From Flavobacterium potami (GTDB lineage Bacteria > Bacteroidota > Bacteroidia > Flavobacteriales > Flavobacteriaceae), in assembly GCF_020026915.1 (NCBI RefSeq), contig NZ_JAINUY010000008.1, forward strand, positions 62,001 to 126,000: 64,000 nucleotides of DNA, in the 5' to 3' direction. Position 1 is the stretch's first letter, and the number at the start of each line of letters is the position of its first letter. Shown one piece after another: positions 53,177-61,944 of the stretch. The position numbers and the translations under genes are program-made. The notes under the pieces were generated by a model. That model was not told the origin of the DNA, made no database searches, and saw only the letters and a list, made by a program, of their open reading frames with translations.

Positions 53177-53209
53177 AAAAACCCGACAGGTTTTTAAAAC
53201 CTGTCGGGT
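53177..53209. terminator. Bidirectional terminator of the CCCGACAGG family
   Basis: AACCCGACAGGTTTT / AAAACCTGTCGGGTT, stem 15 bp with a tiny loop; flanks A-run and T-run. It serves the minus-strand gene at 53233 and blocks readthrough from rpoN. Confidence 0.85.
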
Positions 53210-53232
53210 TAACTCTAATATCAATAAAGTCT

Positions 53233-53652
53233 TTATTTATATTGATCTGGCTGAATCTTCACATCAAATAAAAATGCTTTCTTTTTATCGCTGTAATGAT
53301 AAATCAAATCATAATCGTTGTCTCTAAAAACCTGTAATCCTGGATTTGCTTTTGCTGTGCTGATCAAGCTTTTTTCAATTTCTTCTTTAATCACATTTAC
53401 CTCAGCGGTTTCTTTTGCAACATTCAATAAAGTTAAATTATACTGAACCACTCTTGTCTCTGGAAGACTTACACTGTCTAAACGCATTCCTTCTTGGATA
53501 TTTAATGGACAACTTTTATTGTATTTCGCAACCAATTCTGCCACTTCTGTATTTACTTCTTCGGCATTTTCGTCAAGATAAAACTGAAAATAAGCTACTA
53601 AAGCAACTGCAATTCCAATTAATACTAATAATAAAATGGTTGACTTTCTCAT
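53233..53652 (-). CDS. Hypothetical membrane-anchored protein
   Basis: 139 residues. An N-terminal hydrophobic helix (~5-23) with basic start acts as a signal anchor; the rest is a soluble alpha/beta domain with charged residues (L-V-A-K-Y-N-K-S-C-P-L-N, V-S-L-P-E-T-R-V). No family recognised. Located 27 bp downstream of thymidine kinase on the same strand, so probably co-transcribed. Orientation and single helix suggest a periplasmic domain. Confidence 0.7.
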   Translation of the reverse strand: MRKSTILLLVLIGIAVALVAYFQFYLDENAEEVNTEVAELVAKYNKSCPLNIQEGMRLDSVSLPETRVVQYNLTLLNVAKETAEVNVIKEEIEKSLISTAKANPGLQVFRDNDYDLIYHYSDKKKAFLFDVKIQPDQYK

Positions 53653-53679
53653 ATTGAGCTTATAAATTGATTATTGAAT

Positions 53680-54270
53680 TTATTTTTCCTGATTTTTTTT
53701 CATGGCATTAAAATACGCTGCACGGCTAAGTGGCTCATATTCTTCGGTTTCTCCAAGCATTACCAATTTATCATTTGCAGTTTTTCTAAAACTATAATTC
53801 GCTAGGTTTCCAGTTCTGGTGCAAACGGCATGAACTTTCGTTACATATTCTGCAGTTGCCATTAGTCCGGGCATTGGTCCAAACGGATTTCCTTTAAAAT
53901 CCATATCCAAACCAGCCACAATTACACGGATTCCCTGATTGGCTAGATCATTACAAACGGTAATAATTTCGTCATCAAAAAACTGAGCTTCGTCAATACC
54001 AATTACATCACAACCTTGTGCCAAAATCAAAATATTGGCAGCTGCCGGAACTGGCGTAGAGCGAATTTCGTTGGCATCATGAGACACTACCATTTCGTCA
54101 TGATAGCGGGTATCAATAGCGGGTTTGAAGATTTCAACTCTTTGTTTGGCAAATTGAGCGCGTTTTAATCTACGAATCAGCTCTTCGGTTTTACCCGAAA
54201 ACATTGATCCACAAATAACTTCAATCCACCCAAATTGTTCTTTGTGATTTACTGTATTTTCGAGAAACAT
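53680..54270 (-). CDS. tdk: Thymidine kinase
   Basis: 196 residues from the ATG at 54270; the frame opens at 54363 but the extra 31 residues are not family-like. Walker A is G-S-M-F-S-G-K-T-E-E-L near 20-30, with I-D-E-A-Q-F-F (catalytic Glu) near 105 and a G-L-D-M-D-F-K-G-N block. The zinc-finger cysteines expected in type II TK are partly missing: only one Cys-containing stretch (V-H-A-V-C-T-R-T) is evident, so the zinc site may be degenerate. Salvages thymidine to dTMP. Confidence 0.93.
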   Translation of the reverse strand: MFLENTVNHKEQFGWIEVICGSMFSGKTEELIRRLKRAQFAKQRVEIFKPAIDTRYHDEMVVSHDANEIRSTPVPAAANILILAQGCDVIGIDEAQFFDDEIITVCNDLANQGIRVIVAGLDMDFKGNPFGPMPGLMATAEYVTKVHAVCTRTGNLANYSFRKTANDKLVMLGETEEYEPLSRAAYFNAMKKNQEK

Positions 54271-54506
54271 TTTGTATTTTTCTGCCTTTAAAAATGAATA
54301 GTTTTTATTACTTTGTACTGGTAATAAATCGACGTAAAAATGTGTTGTTTTACATTTTTTCAAAAGTAGAAAATTTTTATCAAATCGTAAATTTGCGAAA
54401 GCTTATTAACAGAAATAAAAAATTATCTTTTGATTTTCCCTTATAAATAAAGACATTCAGACATTAAATACACTAAAATACCTTATTCACTATAATTTCA
54501 ACAGTT

Positions 54507-55601
54507 ATGAAAAAAAAATTGGAAGCCGATTTAATCAGCATTGCACATCGAATTTTAAAACTTAAGAACAAATCCGATATCAATCAATTGTACCTTGAAA
54601 CTCAGAGATTATACGAGAAATTAGCGGTATTAAAATTTGTAGAAGAGAATTTCGACGCTGCAAAACCAACAATTGGTCAAAACGATATTACTTCAGAATT
54701 GGAAACGATTTTTGATAAAGAACAAGAAGTAATTCCATCTTTAATCGAAAATGAAGCGCCGACTGCTGAAAATGTAATTGCGCTTGAAGAAACATACGAA
54801 CCTGAAATTTCAGAAGAAAAACCAGCAGAAGTTGTTGAAACTGCTGAAACAATTGTCGAAGAAATTCCAGAACCAATCGTTGTTGAAGCTGAAGAAGTAG
54901 TCGAAGAAACTATTGAACCAATTGCTGCAGAAATAGAAGAACCAGTAATTGAAGAAACTGCCGAACCAATCGTTGCCGAAATTATAGAACCAGAAATCGA
55001 AAAAGTTGAAGAACCGAAAAGTGCTCTTGACGAACTTTCGTTCACAACGGTAAATGATTTGAAACCAATTCCAGATTTCAAACCCGCTTTTGAATTGGAA
55101 ACGGAAGAAATAAAAGAAGAAGTTAAGGAAGAACCAAAAAAGCCAAATTCTTCAATGCCTACAATACAATTTGAAGATTTTGGATTGAATTATGCCGATG
55201 CTCAGTTTGTAAAAGTAGACAATTTTGAAGCTATTCCTCCTGTAAAAACACCTTCGATAAATGATTTTGTAGCAGAAAAAAAGGAAGAGAAAACAGAAGT
55301 AAAAAAAGTAGAAACTGCTATTCTGGAAACTCCTGCGCAAGTAAAACCAGTAAGTTTAAACGAAAAACTGGCAAGAGGTTTTCATATTGATTTGAATGAC
55401 AGAATTGCATTCACTAAAAATCTTTTTGGAAATAGCACAGAAGATTACAGCCGTGTTTTAAATCAACTCTTAACTTTTGATTCGTATGCAGAAGCAAAGG
55501 AATTTATTGAAAACATGGTAAAACCAGATTACAACAACTGGGAAGGAAAAGACGATTACGCAGAACGTTTTCTTGGAATTATCGAGAAAAAATTCTCTTA
55601 A
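54507..55601 (+). CDS. Conserved hypothetical protein with acidic Pro-Glu-Ile repeats
   Basis: 364 residues with no signal peptide. N-terminal helical domain (~1-50: L-I-S-I-A-H-R-I-L-K-L, Q-L-Y-L-E-T-Q-R-L). A long acidic low-complexity region (~75-185) is built of E-P-I-V-x-E-E/E-P-x-I-E-E-type units. A C-terminal helical domain (~285-364) has L-A-R-G-F-H-I-D-L-N-D-R-I-A-F and W-E-G-K-D-D-Y-A-E-R-F. The folded ends look conserved and the middle is probably disordered. No known function; probably cytoplasmic. Confidence 0.75.
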   Translation: MKKKLEADLISIAHRILKLKNKSDINQLYLETQRLYEKLAVLKFVEENFDAAKPTIGQNDITSELETIFDKEQEVIPSLIENEAPTAENVIALEETYEPEISEEKPAEVVETAETIVEEIPEPIVVEAEEVVEETIEPIAAEIEEPVIEETAEPIVAEIIEPEIEKVEEPKSALDELSFTTVNDLKPIPDFKPAFELETEEIKEEVKEEPKKPNSSMPTIQFEDFGLNYADAQFVKVDNFEAIPPVKTPSINDFVAEKKEEKTEVKKVETAILETPAQVKPVSLNEKLARGFHIDLNDRIAFTKNLFGNSTEDYSRVLNQLLTFDSYAEAKEFIENMVKPDYNNWEGKDDYAERFLGIIEKKFS

Positions 55602-55649
55602 AACAAAACACAGATTAGCACCAATTTTTTCTCTGTACAATTTTTAAAG

Positions 55650-55712
55650 TTTTAGAATTTGTGCCAATTCGTGCCAATTCGTGCAATTCGTGCAATTCGT
55701 GCAATTCGTGTT
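55650..55712. repeat. CAATTCGTG tandem repeat before rsmI
   Basis: TGCCAATTCGTGCCAATTCG, then CAATTCGTG three more times (9-10 bp units), ending about 20 bp before the rsmI start. Related to the CCACGAATT palindromes. Confidence 0.75.
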
Positions 55713-55731
55713 AAAATTATCAAACTAAATT

Positions 55732-56454
55732 ATGTCCAAATTATATATCGTTCCAACGCCAATTGGCAATCTTGAAGACATGACTTTTAGAGCCATTCGG
55801 GTTTTGAAAGAAGTCGATTTGATTTTGGCGGAAGACACACGCACCAGTGGAAAACTGTTGAAGCATTTTGAAATTGGCACGCACATGCACAGCCATCACA
55901 TGCACAACGAACATAAAACAACCGAGAATTTAATTGCTCGTTTGAAAGCTGGAGAAACTATCGCTTTGATTTCAGACGCTGGAACTCCAGCTATTTCAGA
56001 TCCTGGATTTTTATTGACTCGCGCTTGCGTTGAAAATAAAATCGAGGTCGAATGTCTTCCTGGAGCAACGGCTTTTGTTCCCGCTCTTGTAAACAGCGGA
56101 CTCCCAAATGACAAATTTGTTTTTGAAGGTTTTCTTCCTGATAAAAAAGGACGTCAAACTCGTTTTTTGGCTTTAGCCGAAGAAACTCGAACGATGATTT
56201 TATACGTTTCACCGCATAAACTCGTTAAAACTTTAAGTGAATTTGTTCAATACTTTGGAGAAGACAGACAAGTTTGCGTTTCTCGTGAATTATCAAAATT
56301 GCACGAGGAAAACGTTCGTGGAACTGCCAAAGAAGTTTTAGCTCATTTTGAAAAAACCGCACCAAGAGGAGAAATCGTAGTTGTTGTTGCGGGAAAAACA
56401 ATCGAGAAAGAAGCCAAAAAAAGTAAATATTCAAAAGACGAAGAAGAAGACTAA
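55732..56454 (+). CDS. rsmI: 16S rRNA (cytidine-1402-2'-O)-methyltransferase
   Basis: 240 residues. Tetrapyrrole-methylase-like SAM fold: L-Y-I-V-P-T-P-I-G-N-L-E-D near 4-16, E-D-T-R-T-S near 36-41, I-S-D-A-G-T-P-A-I-S-D-P-G near 80-92 and L-P-G-A-T-A-F. Methylates the 2'-OH of C1402 in 16S rRNA. The C-terminus ends in K-S-K-Y-S-K-D-E-E-E-D, acidic. Preceded by a CAATTCGTG repeat. Confidence 0.96.
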   Translation: MSKLYIVPTPIGNLEDMTFRAIRVLKEVDLILAEDTRTSGKLLKHFEIGTHMHSHHMHNEHKTTENLIARLKAGETIALISDAGTPAISDPGFLLTRACVENKIEVECLPGATAFVPALVNSGLPNDKFVFEGFLPDKKGRQTRFLALAEETRTMILYVSPHKLVKTLSEFVQYFGEDRQVCVSRELSKLHEENVRGTAKEVLAHFEKTAPRGEIVVVVAGKTIEKEAKKSKYSKDEEED

Positions 56455-56466
56455 ATAATTATTTCA

Positions 56467-56524
56467 GCCACGAATTACACAAATTTCCACGAATTAAATT
56501 AGTGTAATTGGTGTAATTCGTGGC
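56467..56524. repeat. CCACGAATT-family palindrome
   Basis: GCCACGAATTACAC / GTGTAATTCGTGGC ends, internal half-sites CACGAATTAAATTAGTG; sits between rsmI and the HopJ-like gene. Confidence 0.8.
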
Positions 56525-56544
56525 AAAAAAATCCAACCATAATC

Positions 56545-56889
56545 ATGAGCATTCAAGCCTTTTTAGAAAAAGTAAAACAAACTCCAACACAAATCACATT
56601 TCCTGAAACTATTGCAGTAATTGAAGAAAACTACAACTTTACTCCAACTGCTTTTCAAAACGGAACACAACATAACGCAGCAGGCGAAAATTCTGGTTCT
56701 TGCAAATTATTTTCTTTCGCAAAATTGCAGAATTTAAGCAAAGAAGAAACATTAGCTTGTTTTGGAGCTTTTTATTTTGAAGAAGTTTTAGGCGATCCAA
56801 ACGGAACAAATCACCAAAACATTAGAAATTTCATCAACTTAGGTTGGGATGGAATTCAGTTTGAAGGAAATGCTTTGGAAGCGAAATAA
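56545..56889 (+). CDS. HopJ-type effector-family protein
   Basis: 114 residues, the length of the HopJ type III effector family: F-P-E-T-I-A-V-I-E-E-N-Y, A-G-E-N-S-G-S-C-K-L-F-S-F-A, L-A-C-F-G-A-F-Y-F, and G-D-P-N-G-T-N-H-Q-N-I-R-N-F. The family name comes from Pseudomonas, but its members are common in free-living Bacteroidota and have no known activity. No type III secretion genes are present, so a housekeeping intracellular role is more plausible. Confidence 0.85.
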   Translation: MSIQAFLEKVKQTPTQITFPETIAVIEENYNFTPTAFQNGTQHNAAGENSGSCKLFSFAKLQNLSKEETLACFGAFYFEEVLGDPNGTNHQNIRNFINLGWDGIQFEGNALEAK

Positions 56890-56994
56890 TTTTAGATTTC
56901 AGATTGTAGATTTTAGATATTTAAATTCTACATCTTGAAACCATCAAACTTTGTCAAAGTTTAAAACTTTGACAAAGTTGAAGGCTAATATTCT

Positions 56995-57054
56995 GCCACA
57001 AATTACACAAATTCTCACAAATTAAATTGGCGAGAATTTGTGTAATTTGTGGTT
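56995..57054. repeat. CCACAAATT variant of the palindromic family
   Basis: GCCACAAATTACACAAATTC / GAATTTGTGTAATTTGTGG arms, upstream of recJ. The G-to-A change in the left arm is compensated in the right arm. Confidence 0.75.
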
Positions 57055-57165
57055 AAAAAAAACATTGAATTCCTTTTAATCAGTGACAAAACAAAAAAAT
57101 TACCAGTTGAGATTAAACGATTTCCAAAATCTAAAATCTAAAAATCAAAAATCTACAATTAAAAA

Positions 57166-58869
57166 ATGCGCTGGACATTAAAACCAAAACCATCTGAAGA
57201 AAAAGTCAAACATTTGGCACAAGCTCTAAATGTAGAAGATTTTGTAGCAACACTTTTAATTCAGCGAGGAATTGAAACTTTTGATGAAGCGAAGAATTTC
57301 TTTCGCCCGTCTTTAGAACATCTGCACGATCCGTATTTAATGAAAGATATGGACAAAGCCGTTGCCAGAATCGAACAAGCCATTGAAAATCAAGAAAACA
57401 TTTTGGTTTTTGGCGATTATGATGTCGACGGAACAACAGCGGTTTCTTTGGTTTCTTCGTATTTAAAATCGCATTATCCAAATATTGCTACTTATATCCC
57501 TGATCGTTATGATGAAGGTTATGGTATTTCGTATAAAGGAATTGACTACGCAGACGACAACGGAATTTCTTTAATTATCGCTCTCGACTGCGGAATCAAA
57601 TCGATTGATCATATCGCTTACGCGAAAGCAAAAAACATCGGCTTTATTGTTTGTGACCACCACCGTCCGGGAGAATTTCTTCCTGATGCTGTTGCCGTTT
57701 TAGATCCAAAAAGAGAAGACTGCTCCTACCCTTACGACGAATTATGCGGTTGCGGAGTTGGATTTAAATTGATTCAAGCTTTAGGGCAGAATAGAAATGA
57801 AACGATAGAAGATTTAGTTCCCTATCTGGATTTGGTGGCTACTGCAATTGCCGCCGACATCGTCCCGATTACAGGAGAAAATCGTGTTTTAGCCCATTTC
57901 GGATTGAAAGTTATCAATAGCGAACCAAGACCCGGAATTAAAGCTTTAACGCATCAAGTAAAAAAGAAAGTGCTCGACATTACGGATGTCGTTTTTATTA
58001 TTTCGCCAAGAATTAATGCTGCAGGAAGAATCAAACACGGAAATCATGCTGTAGAATTATTAACCGAATTCAATTTTGAACAAGCACAGCAATTCGCTTC
58101 AGAAATTGAACAATATAACGCAGACCGAAAAGATTTAGACAAAAAAATTACCAAAGAAGCTTTTCAGCAAATTATAGAAAACAACGAAGAAGAACGTTTT
58201 TCAACCGTTGTTTTTCAAGAAGATTGGCACAAAGGCGTAATCGGAATTGTAGCTTCAAGATTAATTGAAACCTATTATCGTCCGACTTTAGTTTTTACTA
58301 AAAGCGGAGACAAATATGCCGCTTCTGCCCGATCTGTAAAAGGATTTGATGTTTATAATGCGCTTGACGCCTGCTCTGAACATTTAGAACAATTTGGAGG
58401 TCACATGTACGCTGCCGGAATGACTTTAAAAGCTGAGAATTATAATGCTTTTAAAGCCGCTTTCGAGAAATGCGTAGAATCGACAATATTACCAGAAATG
58501 CGTGTTCCAGAAATCGAAATTGATGCCGAAATCAATTTTTCTGATATTACACCAAAATTAATTCGAATCTTAAAACAATTTGAACCATTTGGCCCGCAAA
58601 ATATGACACCCGTTTTTATGACTTCTGATGCGATTGATACAGGTTATGCTAAAACTTTAGGCGCAGAAGAAGAACATTTAAGGCTTTTTGCAAAACAAAA
58701 TAACTCCGATGGAATCGCTGCAATTGGTTTCGGATTAGGAAAAAAAATAAATATTGTAAAAAATCAAAATCCGTTTCAACTGGCATTTACAATTGCCGAA
58801 AACGAATGGAACGGAACTGTTTCAACACAGCTTATGCTGAAAGACATTAGAACAAATGGAAGAAATTAA
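57166..58869 (+). CDS. recJ: Single-stranded-DNA-specific exonuclease RecJ
   Basis: 567 residues, usual length. DHH domain: F-G-D-Y-D-V-D-G-T-T-A near 85-95, L-D-C-G-I-K-S near 145, V-C-D-H-H-R-P-G near 165; DHHA1 motif F-G-G-H-M-Y-A-A-G-M-T near 410. Degrades 5' ends of ssDNA in recombination and mismatch repair. Preceded by an AATCTAAA repeat (57119-57162) and overlapping the following MFS gene by 14 bp. Confidence 0.96.
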   Translation: MRWTLKPKPSEEKVKHLAQALNVEDFVATLLIQRGIETFDEAKNFFRPSLEHLHDPYLMKDMDKAVARIEQAIENQENILVFGDYDVDGTTAVSLVSSYLKSHYPNIATYIPDRYDEGYGISYKGIDYADDNGISLIIALDCGIKSIDHIAYAKAKNIGFIVCDHHRPGEFLPDAVAVLDPKREDCSYPYDELCGCGVGFKLIQALGQNRNETIEDLVPYLDLVATAIAADIVPITGENRVLAHFGLKVINSEPRPGIKALTHQVKKKVLDITDVVFIISPRINAAGRIKHGNHAVELLTEFNFEQAQQFASEIEQYNADRKDLDKKITKEAFQQIIENNEEERFSTVVFQEDWHKGVIGIVASRLIETYYRPTLVFTKSGDKYAASARSVKGFDVYNALDACSEHLEQFGGHMYAAGMTLKAENYNAFKAAFEKCVESTILPEMRVPEIEIDAEINFSDITPKLIRILKQFEPFGPQNMTPVFMTSDAIDTGYAKTLGAEEEHLRLFAKQNNSDGIAAIGFGLGKKINIVKNQNPFQLAFTIAENEWNGTVSTQLMLKDIRTNGRN

Positions 58870-60139
58870 ATCAACTAAGCGAGATCCGTATCAAGCGCTT
58901 CGATACAGAGAATTCAACGTATTTTTATTATTGCGTTTTGCAATGGTTTTTGCCTGGTCGATGCAATTTATTGTAATTGAATGGGAAGTTTACAGCTTAA
59001 CTAAAAACCCGCTTTCATTAGGAATTATTGGTTTAATGGAAATTATTCCCGCTGTTTCAATGTCATTGTTTGCTGGACATATAGTAGACCAGAGAGAAAA
59101 GAAAAGCTTATTGGTAAAATGTATTTTTGGCTTTTCGGTAATTAGTTTTGGGCTTTTCTTATTGACTTGGCCAAAAGTAGTTGGAGGTTGGTCTACGCAT
59201 CTCATTTTGTATTCCATTTACGCTTTAGTATTTTTTGGCGGAATCGTTCGTTCTTTTATGGGACCTACTATTTTCTCTCTTCTATCCTTAATCATTCCTA
59301 AAAAAGTATATCCAAATGCTGCCACTTGGAGTAGTTCGGTTTGGCAAATTGGAGCGGTTATGGGACCAGCTTTGGCGGGTTTCTCTATTAACTGGATTGG
59401 TGTTCACTGGTCTATGTGTTTGGTTTTCGGGTTTTCAATTCTTTCTTTGATTGCCTTGTCTCAAATCAGTCAAAAACCAATCATAAATCCGAAAATGGGA
59501 GAATCTATGAAAGACAGTCTTATGGAGGGTATAACTTTTGTATTTAAGAATAAAATCGTTCTCGGGGCATTATCGCTTGATATGATTGCAGTACTTTTTG
59601 GAGGTGCTGTCGCCTTATTGCCCGTTTTTGCACAAGATATCTTAAAAGTGGGTTCTGAAGGTTTCGGAATTTTGAGAGCTGCTCCTGCTGTGGGTGCTTT
59701 TATCACGATGTTGGTTTCGGCTTATGTGCCTTTGTATGAAAATGCAGGAAAGAAACTTTTAATCGCCATTTTTGTTTTCGGATTATCTATCATTCTATTT
59801 GGATTATCGACTTATTTCTGGCTTTCTGTTTTCGCGTTATTCTTAAGCGGATTGGCTGATGGAATTTCTGTTGTAATCCGTCAGACTATTTTACAGTTAA
59901 AAACTCCAGATCATATGCGTGGACGTGTTGGTGCCGTAAACTCCATTTTTGTTGGATCTTCAAACGAATTAGGCGCTTTTGAAAGTGGTGCAACTGCCAA
60001 ATTAATGGGCGCGGTTACTTCTGTTGTTTTTGGAGGAAGTGTTACGCTTTTGACAGTAGTTTTCACTGCATTGAAATCTCCAACTTTTAGAAATTTAGAT
60101 TTGAAAAGAGATATGGATGATCATCAAAAATTAGAGTAA
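58856..60139 (+). CDS. MFS-family transporter
   Basis: 427 residues, ~12 predicted helices. N-terminal helix 1 F-N-V-F-L-L-L-R-F-A, the A-G-H-I-V-D-Q-R-E-K-K signature after helix 2 and the matching loop D-H-M-R-G-R-V-G-A-V near 347. Resembles the MFS_3/enterobactin-exporter (EntS-like) group. Substrate unknown. The gene overlaps the end of recJ by 14 bp, so the pair is translationally coupled. Confidence 0.85.
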   Translation: MEEIKSTKRDPYQALRYREFNVFLLLRFAMVFAWSMQFIVIEWEVYSLTKNPLSLGIIGLMEIIPAVSMSLFAGHIVDQREKKSLLVKCIFGFSVISFGLFLLTWPKVVGGWSTHLILYSIYALVFFGGIVRSFMGPTIFSLLSLIIPKKVYPNAATWSSSVWQIGAVMGPALAGFSINWIGVHWSMCLVFGFSILSLIALSQISQKPIINPKMGESMKDSLMEGITFVFKNKIVLGALSLDMIAVLFGGAVALLPVFAQDILKVGSEGFGILRAAPAVGAFITMLVSAYVPLYENAGKKLLIAIFVFGLSIILFGLSTYFWLSVFALFLSGLADGISVVIRQTILQLKTPDHMRGRVGAVNSIFVGSSNELGAFESGATAKLMGAVTSVVFGGSVTLLTVVFTALKSPTFRNLDLKRDMDDHQKLE

Positions 60140-60370
60140 ATTAATTTGTTTAAACCATACCCGTTATTTAAACACATAGAAACATAGATTTTTTATTGCT
60201 TCTGTTTAAGATTATAGAAAAAGCAAGCTTTAACACATAGCTCTATGTACAATATTCTACGTGAAACACCTTAAATTGATCCCCTAAAAGCCACATTTCT
60301 ATGTGTTAAAAATAGTTTCACCCAACATCTTAAGACATATAAATTTTTCAAAGAATTTCAATCTCTATAA

Positions 60371-61285
60371 ATGAAATTATTAGCAACCATTTTATTTCTT
60401 ACTATTTCGCTTTTCGCGAAAGGACAAAACCTTTACGTCAAAACTTACGGAAACGAAAAGAATAAAACCATCATTTTTATTCATGGTGGACCAAGTGGTA
60501 ATGCGACTTTGTTTGAAGGAACAACGGCTCAAAAACTCGCCGATCAAGGTTTTTATGTAATTGCTTACGATCGAAGAGGCGAAGGAAGATCTGCAGATCC
60601 AAATGCAAAATTTACTTATGAAGAAGCTTTTCAGGATTTGAATGCGATTTATAAAAAATATCATTTAAAGAAAGTCGTTATTTTGGGTCATAGTTTTGGC
60701 GGTTTGGTGGCGACACTTTATACCAATAAGTATCCGCAAAATGTGAGCGCTTTGGTTTTGGCTGGCGCTTTGTTTTCTCAACAAGAAACGTATGATCATA
60801 TTTTAAATACGCTGAAGAAAAAATACAGAAACGATTCTGAACAATTGAAGAAAATAAGTATTGTAGAAAACCTAAATAAAAATTCTGCCGAATATAGAAA
60901 AGGATGTTACGAACTTGCAGGTGAAAATGGCTTTTTTAAAATGCCAAAGCCAACCGCAGCATCTAAAAAACTATATGCAGATTACGAAGCTGGAAAATTC
61001 TATAAAACCAATATTCGAAATAAAAATGCACCTTTAGTTTTTTATCAAAACGAGAAACAAAACAACATTGACAGCAGACCAATTTTAAAAAAAATCAAAT
61101 CTGCTGGAGTTCCTATTTACGGAATTTACGGAAAAGAGGATGGCGTTTTTTCATCGGATCAAATTAATTCTTTGAAAGCTATAACTGGCGAGAAACACTT
61201 TGTTTTCCTTGATAATTGTTCTCATTATTTATTTGTTGACCAACAGGCAGATTTTCTTTCTAACCTAAAAAAGTGGCTAAAATAA
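60371..61285 (+). CDS. Secreted alpha/beta hydrolase
   Basis: 304 residues. Signal peptide 1-19 (cut near K-G-Q-N). Alpha/beta hydrolase fold with oxyanion motif H-G-G-P-S-G near 38, nucleophile elbow G-H-S-F-G-G (Ser near 108), Asp in Y-G-K-E-D-G and His in N-C-S-H-Y-L. The H-G-G-P form is shared with proline iminopeptidases. Periplasmic; specificity unknown (ester or peptide). Monocistronic. Upstream gap (60140-60370) has only AT-rich sequence with a CACATAG... word repeated. Confidence 0.85.
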   Translation: MKLLATILFLTISLFAKGQNLYVKTYGNEKNKTIIFIHGGPSGNATLFEGTTAQKLADQGFYVIAYDRRGEGRSADPNAKFTYEEAFQDLNAIYKKYHLKKVVILGHSFGGLVATLYTNKYPQNVSALVLAGALFSQQETYDHILNTLKKKYRNDSEQLKKISIVENLNKNSAEYRKGCYELAGENGFFKMPKPTAASKKLYADYEAGKFYKTNIRNKNAPLVFYQNEKQNNIDSRPILKKIKSAGVPIYGIYGKEDGVFSSDQINSLKAITGEKHFVFLDNCSHYLFVDQQADFLSNLKKWLK

Positions 61286-61410
61286 TGGTCAAGTTTCATT
61301 AAAAGAGCGAATTCAAAAGCACCACTTAAACAACTCAAAACCAATTATTAATGATATTTTTTGGCTTTTTTTTATGCTTTTGTTAATCAACTATTAATAC
61401 AAACTGGTTG

Positions 61411-61418
61411 TATCTTTG
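61411..61418 (+). promoter_or_regulatory. -7 element TATCTTTG for the first tandem paralogue
   Basis: Exact TAnnTTTG, 18 bp before the ATG at 61437. Confidence 0.6.
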
Positions 61419-61436
61419 TGGCCTAAAAAAAATGCC

Positions 61437-61793
61437 ATGAAGGACATTGAACAGATATACCGAAACGATTTTGGAATTTCATTTTATTGGAAGGAAGGCA
61501 ACGAAATTATATCAGATAAAATTCAGCTGCTTTTTAAACAAATGGGATTTTATTTTTCAGTTGAGGAGTTAAATGAATTTCACGATCTAATTGAAGACTG
61601 CGTAACAGATCAAAACAATTCTGACACAAGCGGTGTAAAACGCGCTTTCGATAAATTTTTATTGAAGACACCCTATGTTGCTATAGATTTAGAAATATCA
61701 CCAATTGAATTAAACTCTATAAAAGACTTAGTTGATGGCTCTTTATTCCGACTTCATCTCAACGAATATATTTACGGTTCTGGAATGAACTAA
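61437..61793 (+). CDS. Hypothetical protein, tandem paralogue 1
   Basis: 118 residues from the ATG at 61437, which follows the -7 box; a TTG at 61416 overlaps the box. Shares the full-length pattern with its neighbour: I-E-Q-I-Y, F-Y-W-K, I-S-D-K-I-Q-L, G-F-Y-F-S-V-E-E-L, K-F-L-L-K-T-P and Y-I-Y-G-S-G-M-N. Compared with paralogue 2 it lacks the internal cysteine cluster (only one Cys remains in that region). No signal peptide. Family not recognised; possibly a small regulatory or binding protein. Confidence 0.72.
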   Translation: MKDIEQIYRNDFGISFYWKEGNEIISDKIQLLFKQMGFYFSVEELNEFHDLIEDCVTDQNNSDTSGVKRAFDKFLLKTPYVAIDLEISPIELNSIKDLVDGSLFRLHLNEYIYGSGMN

Positions 61794-61916
61794 AATAGCT
61801 CTTTCTATTATACTTTACAGATTCACACATTTTATACCATTTAGTGATATTGGCTGGATGAAAAGATTTTTCAAACTTTTATGATTTTTTTATTTAGAAT
61901 TAATTTAAATAATATT

Positions 61917-61924
61917 TATATTTG
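61917..61924 (+). promoter_or_regulatory. -7 element TATATTTG for the second tandem paralogue
   Basis: Exact TAnnTTTG, 20 bp before the ATG at 61945; each paralogue thus has its own promoter. Confidence 0.6.
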
Positions 61925-61944
61925 TTGAAATAAAAGGATTTACG

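Larger units (their letters stand above)
52807..53232. other. Gene-free stretch after rpoN: terminators and palindromic element
   Basis: Contains two CCCGACAG-type terminators (52854 and 53177), an AAACCATATAAGAA half-site (52817), CATCTTCCACATC triplets near 52899-52922, the palindromic clover-leaf element (52959-53055) and CGGTTGACAC / ATTTACACAATTTACG repeats (53052-53125). ORFs spanning it are by-products of repeats. Confidence 0.75.

Noticed and set aside
52989..53327. Plus-strand ORFs after rpoN
   Set aside because: They read through the palindromic element and terminator and overlap the real minus-strand gene at 53233.
54677..55081. 134-codon minus-strand ORF rich in Ser/Thr/Ile
   Set aside because: Complement of the acidic repeat region of the plus-strand gene.
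56545..56889. Evidence for a type III secretion effector system
   Set aside because: The HopJ-like name is inherited from a family; no secretion genes or chaperones occur here.
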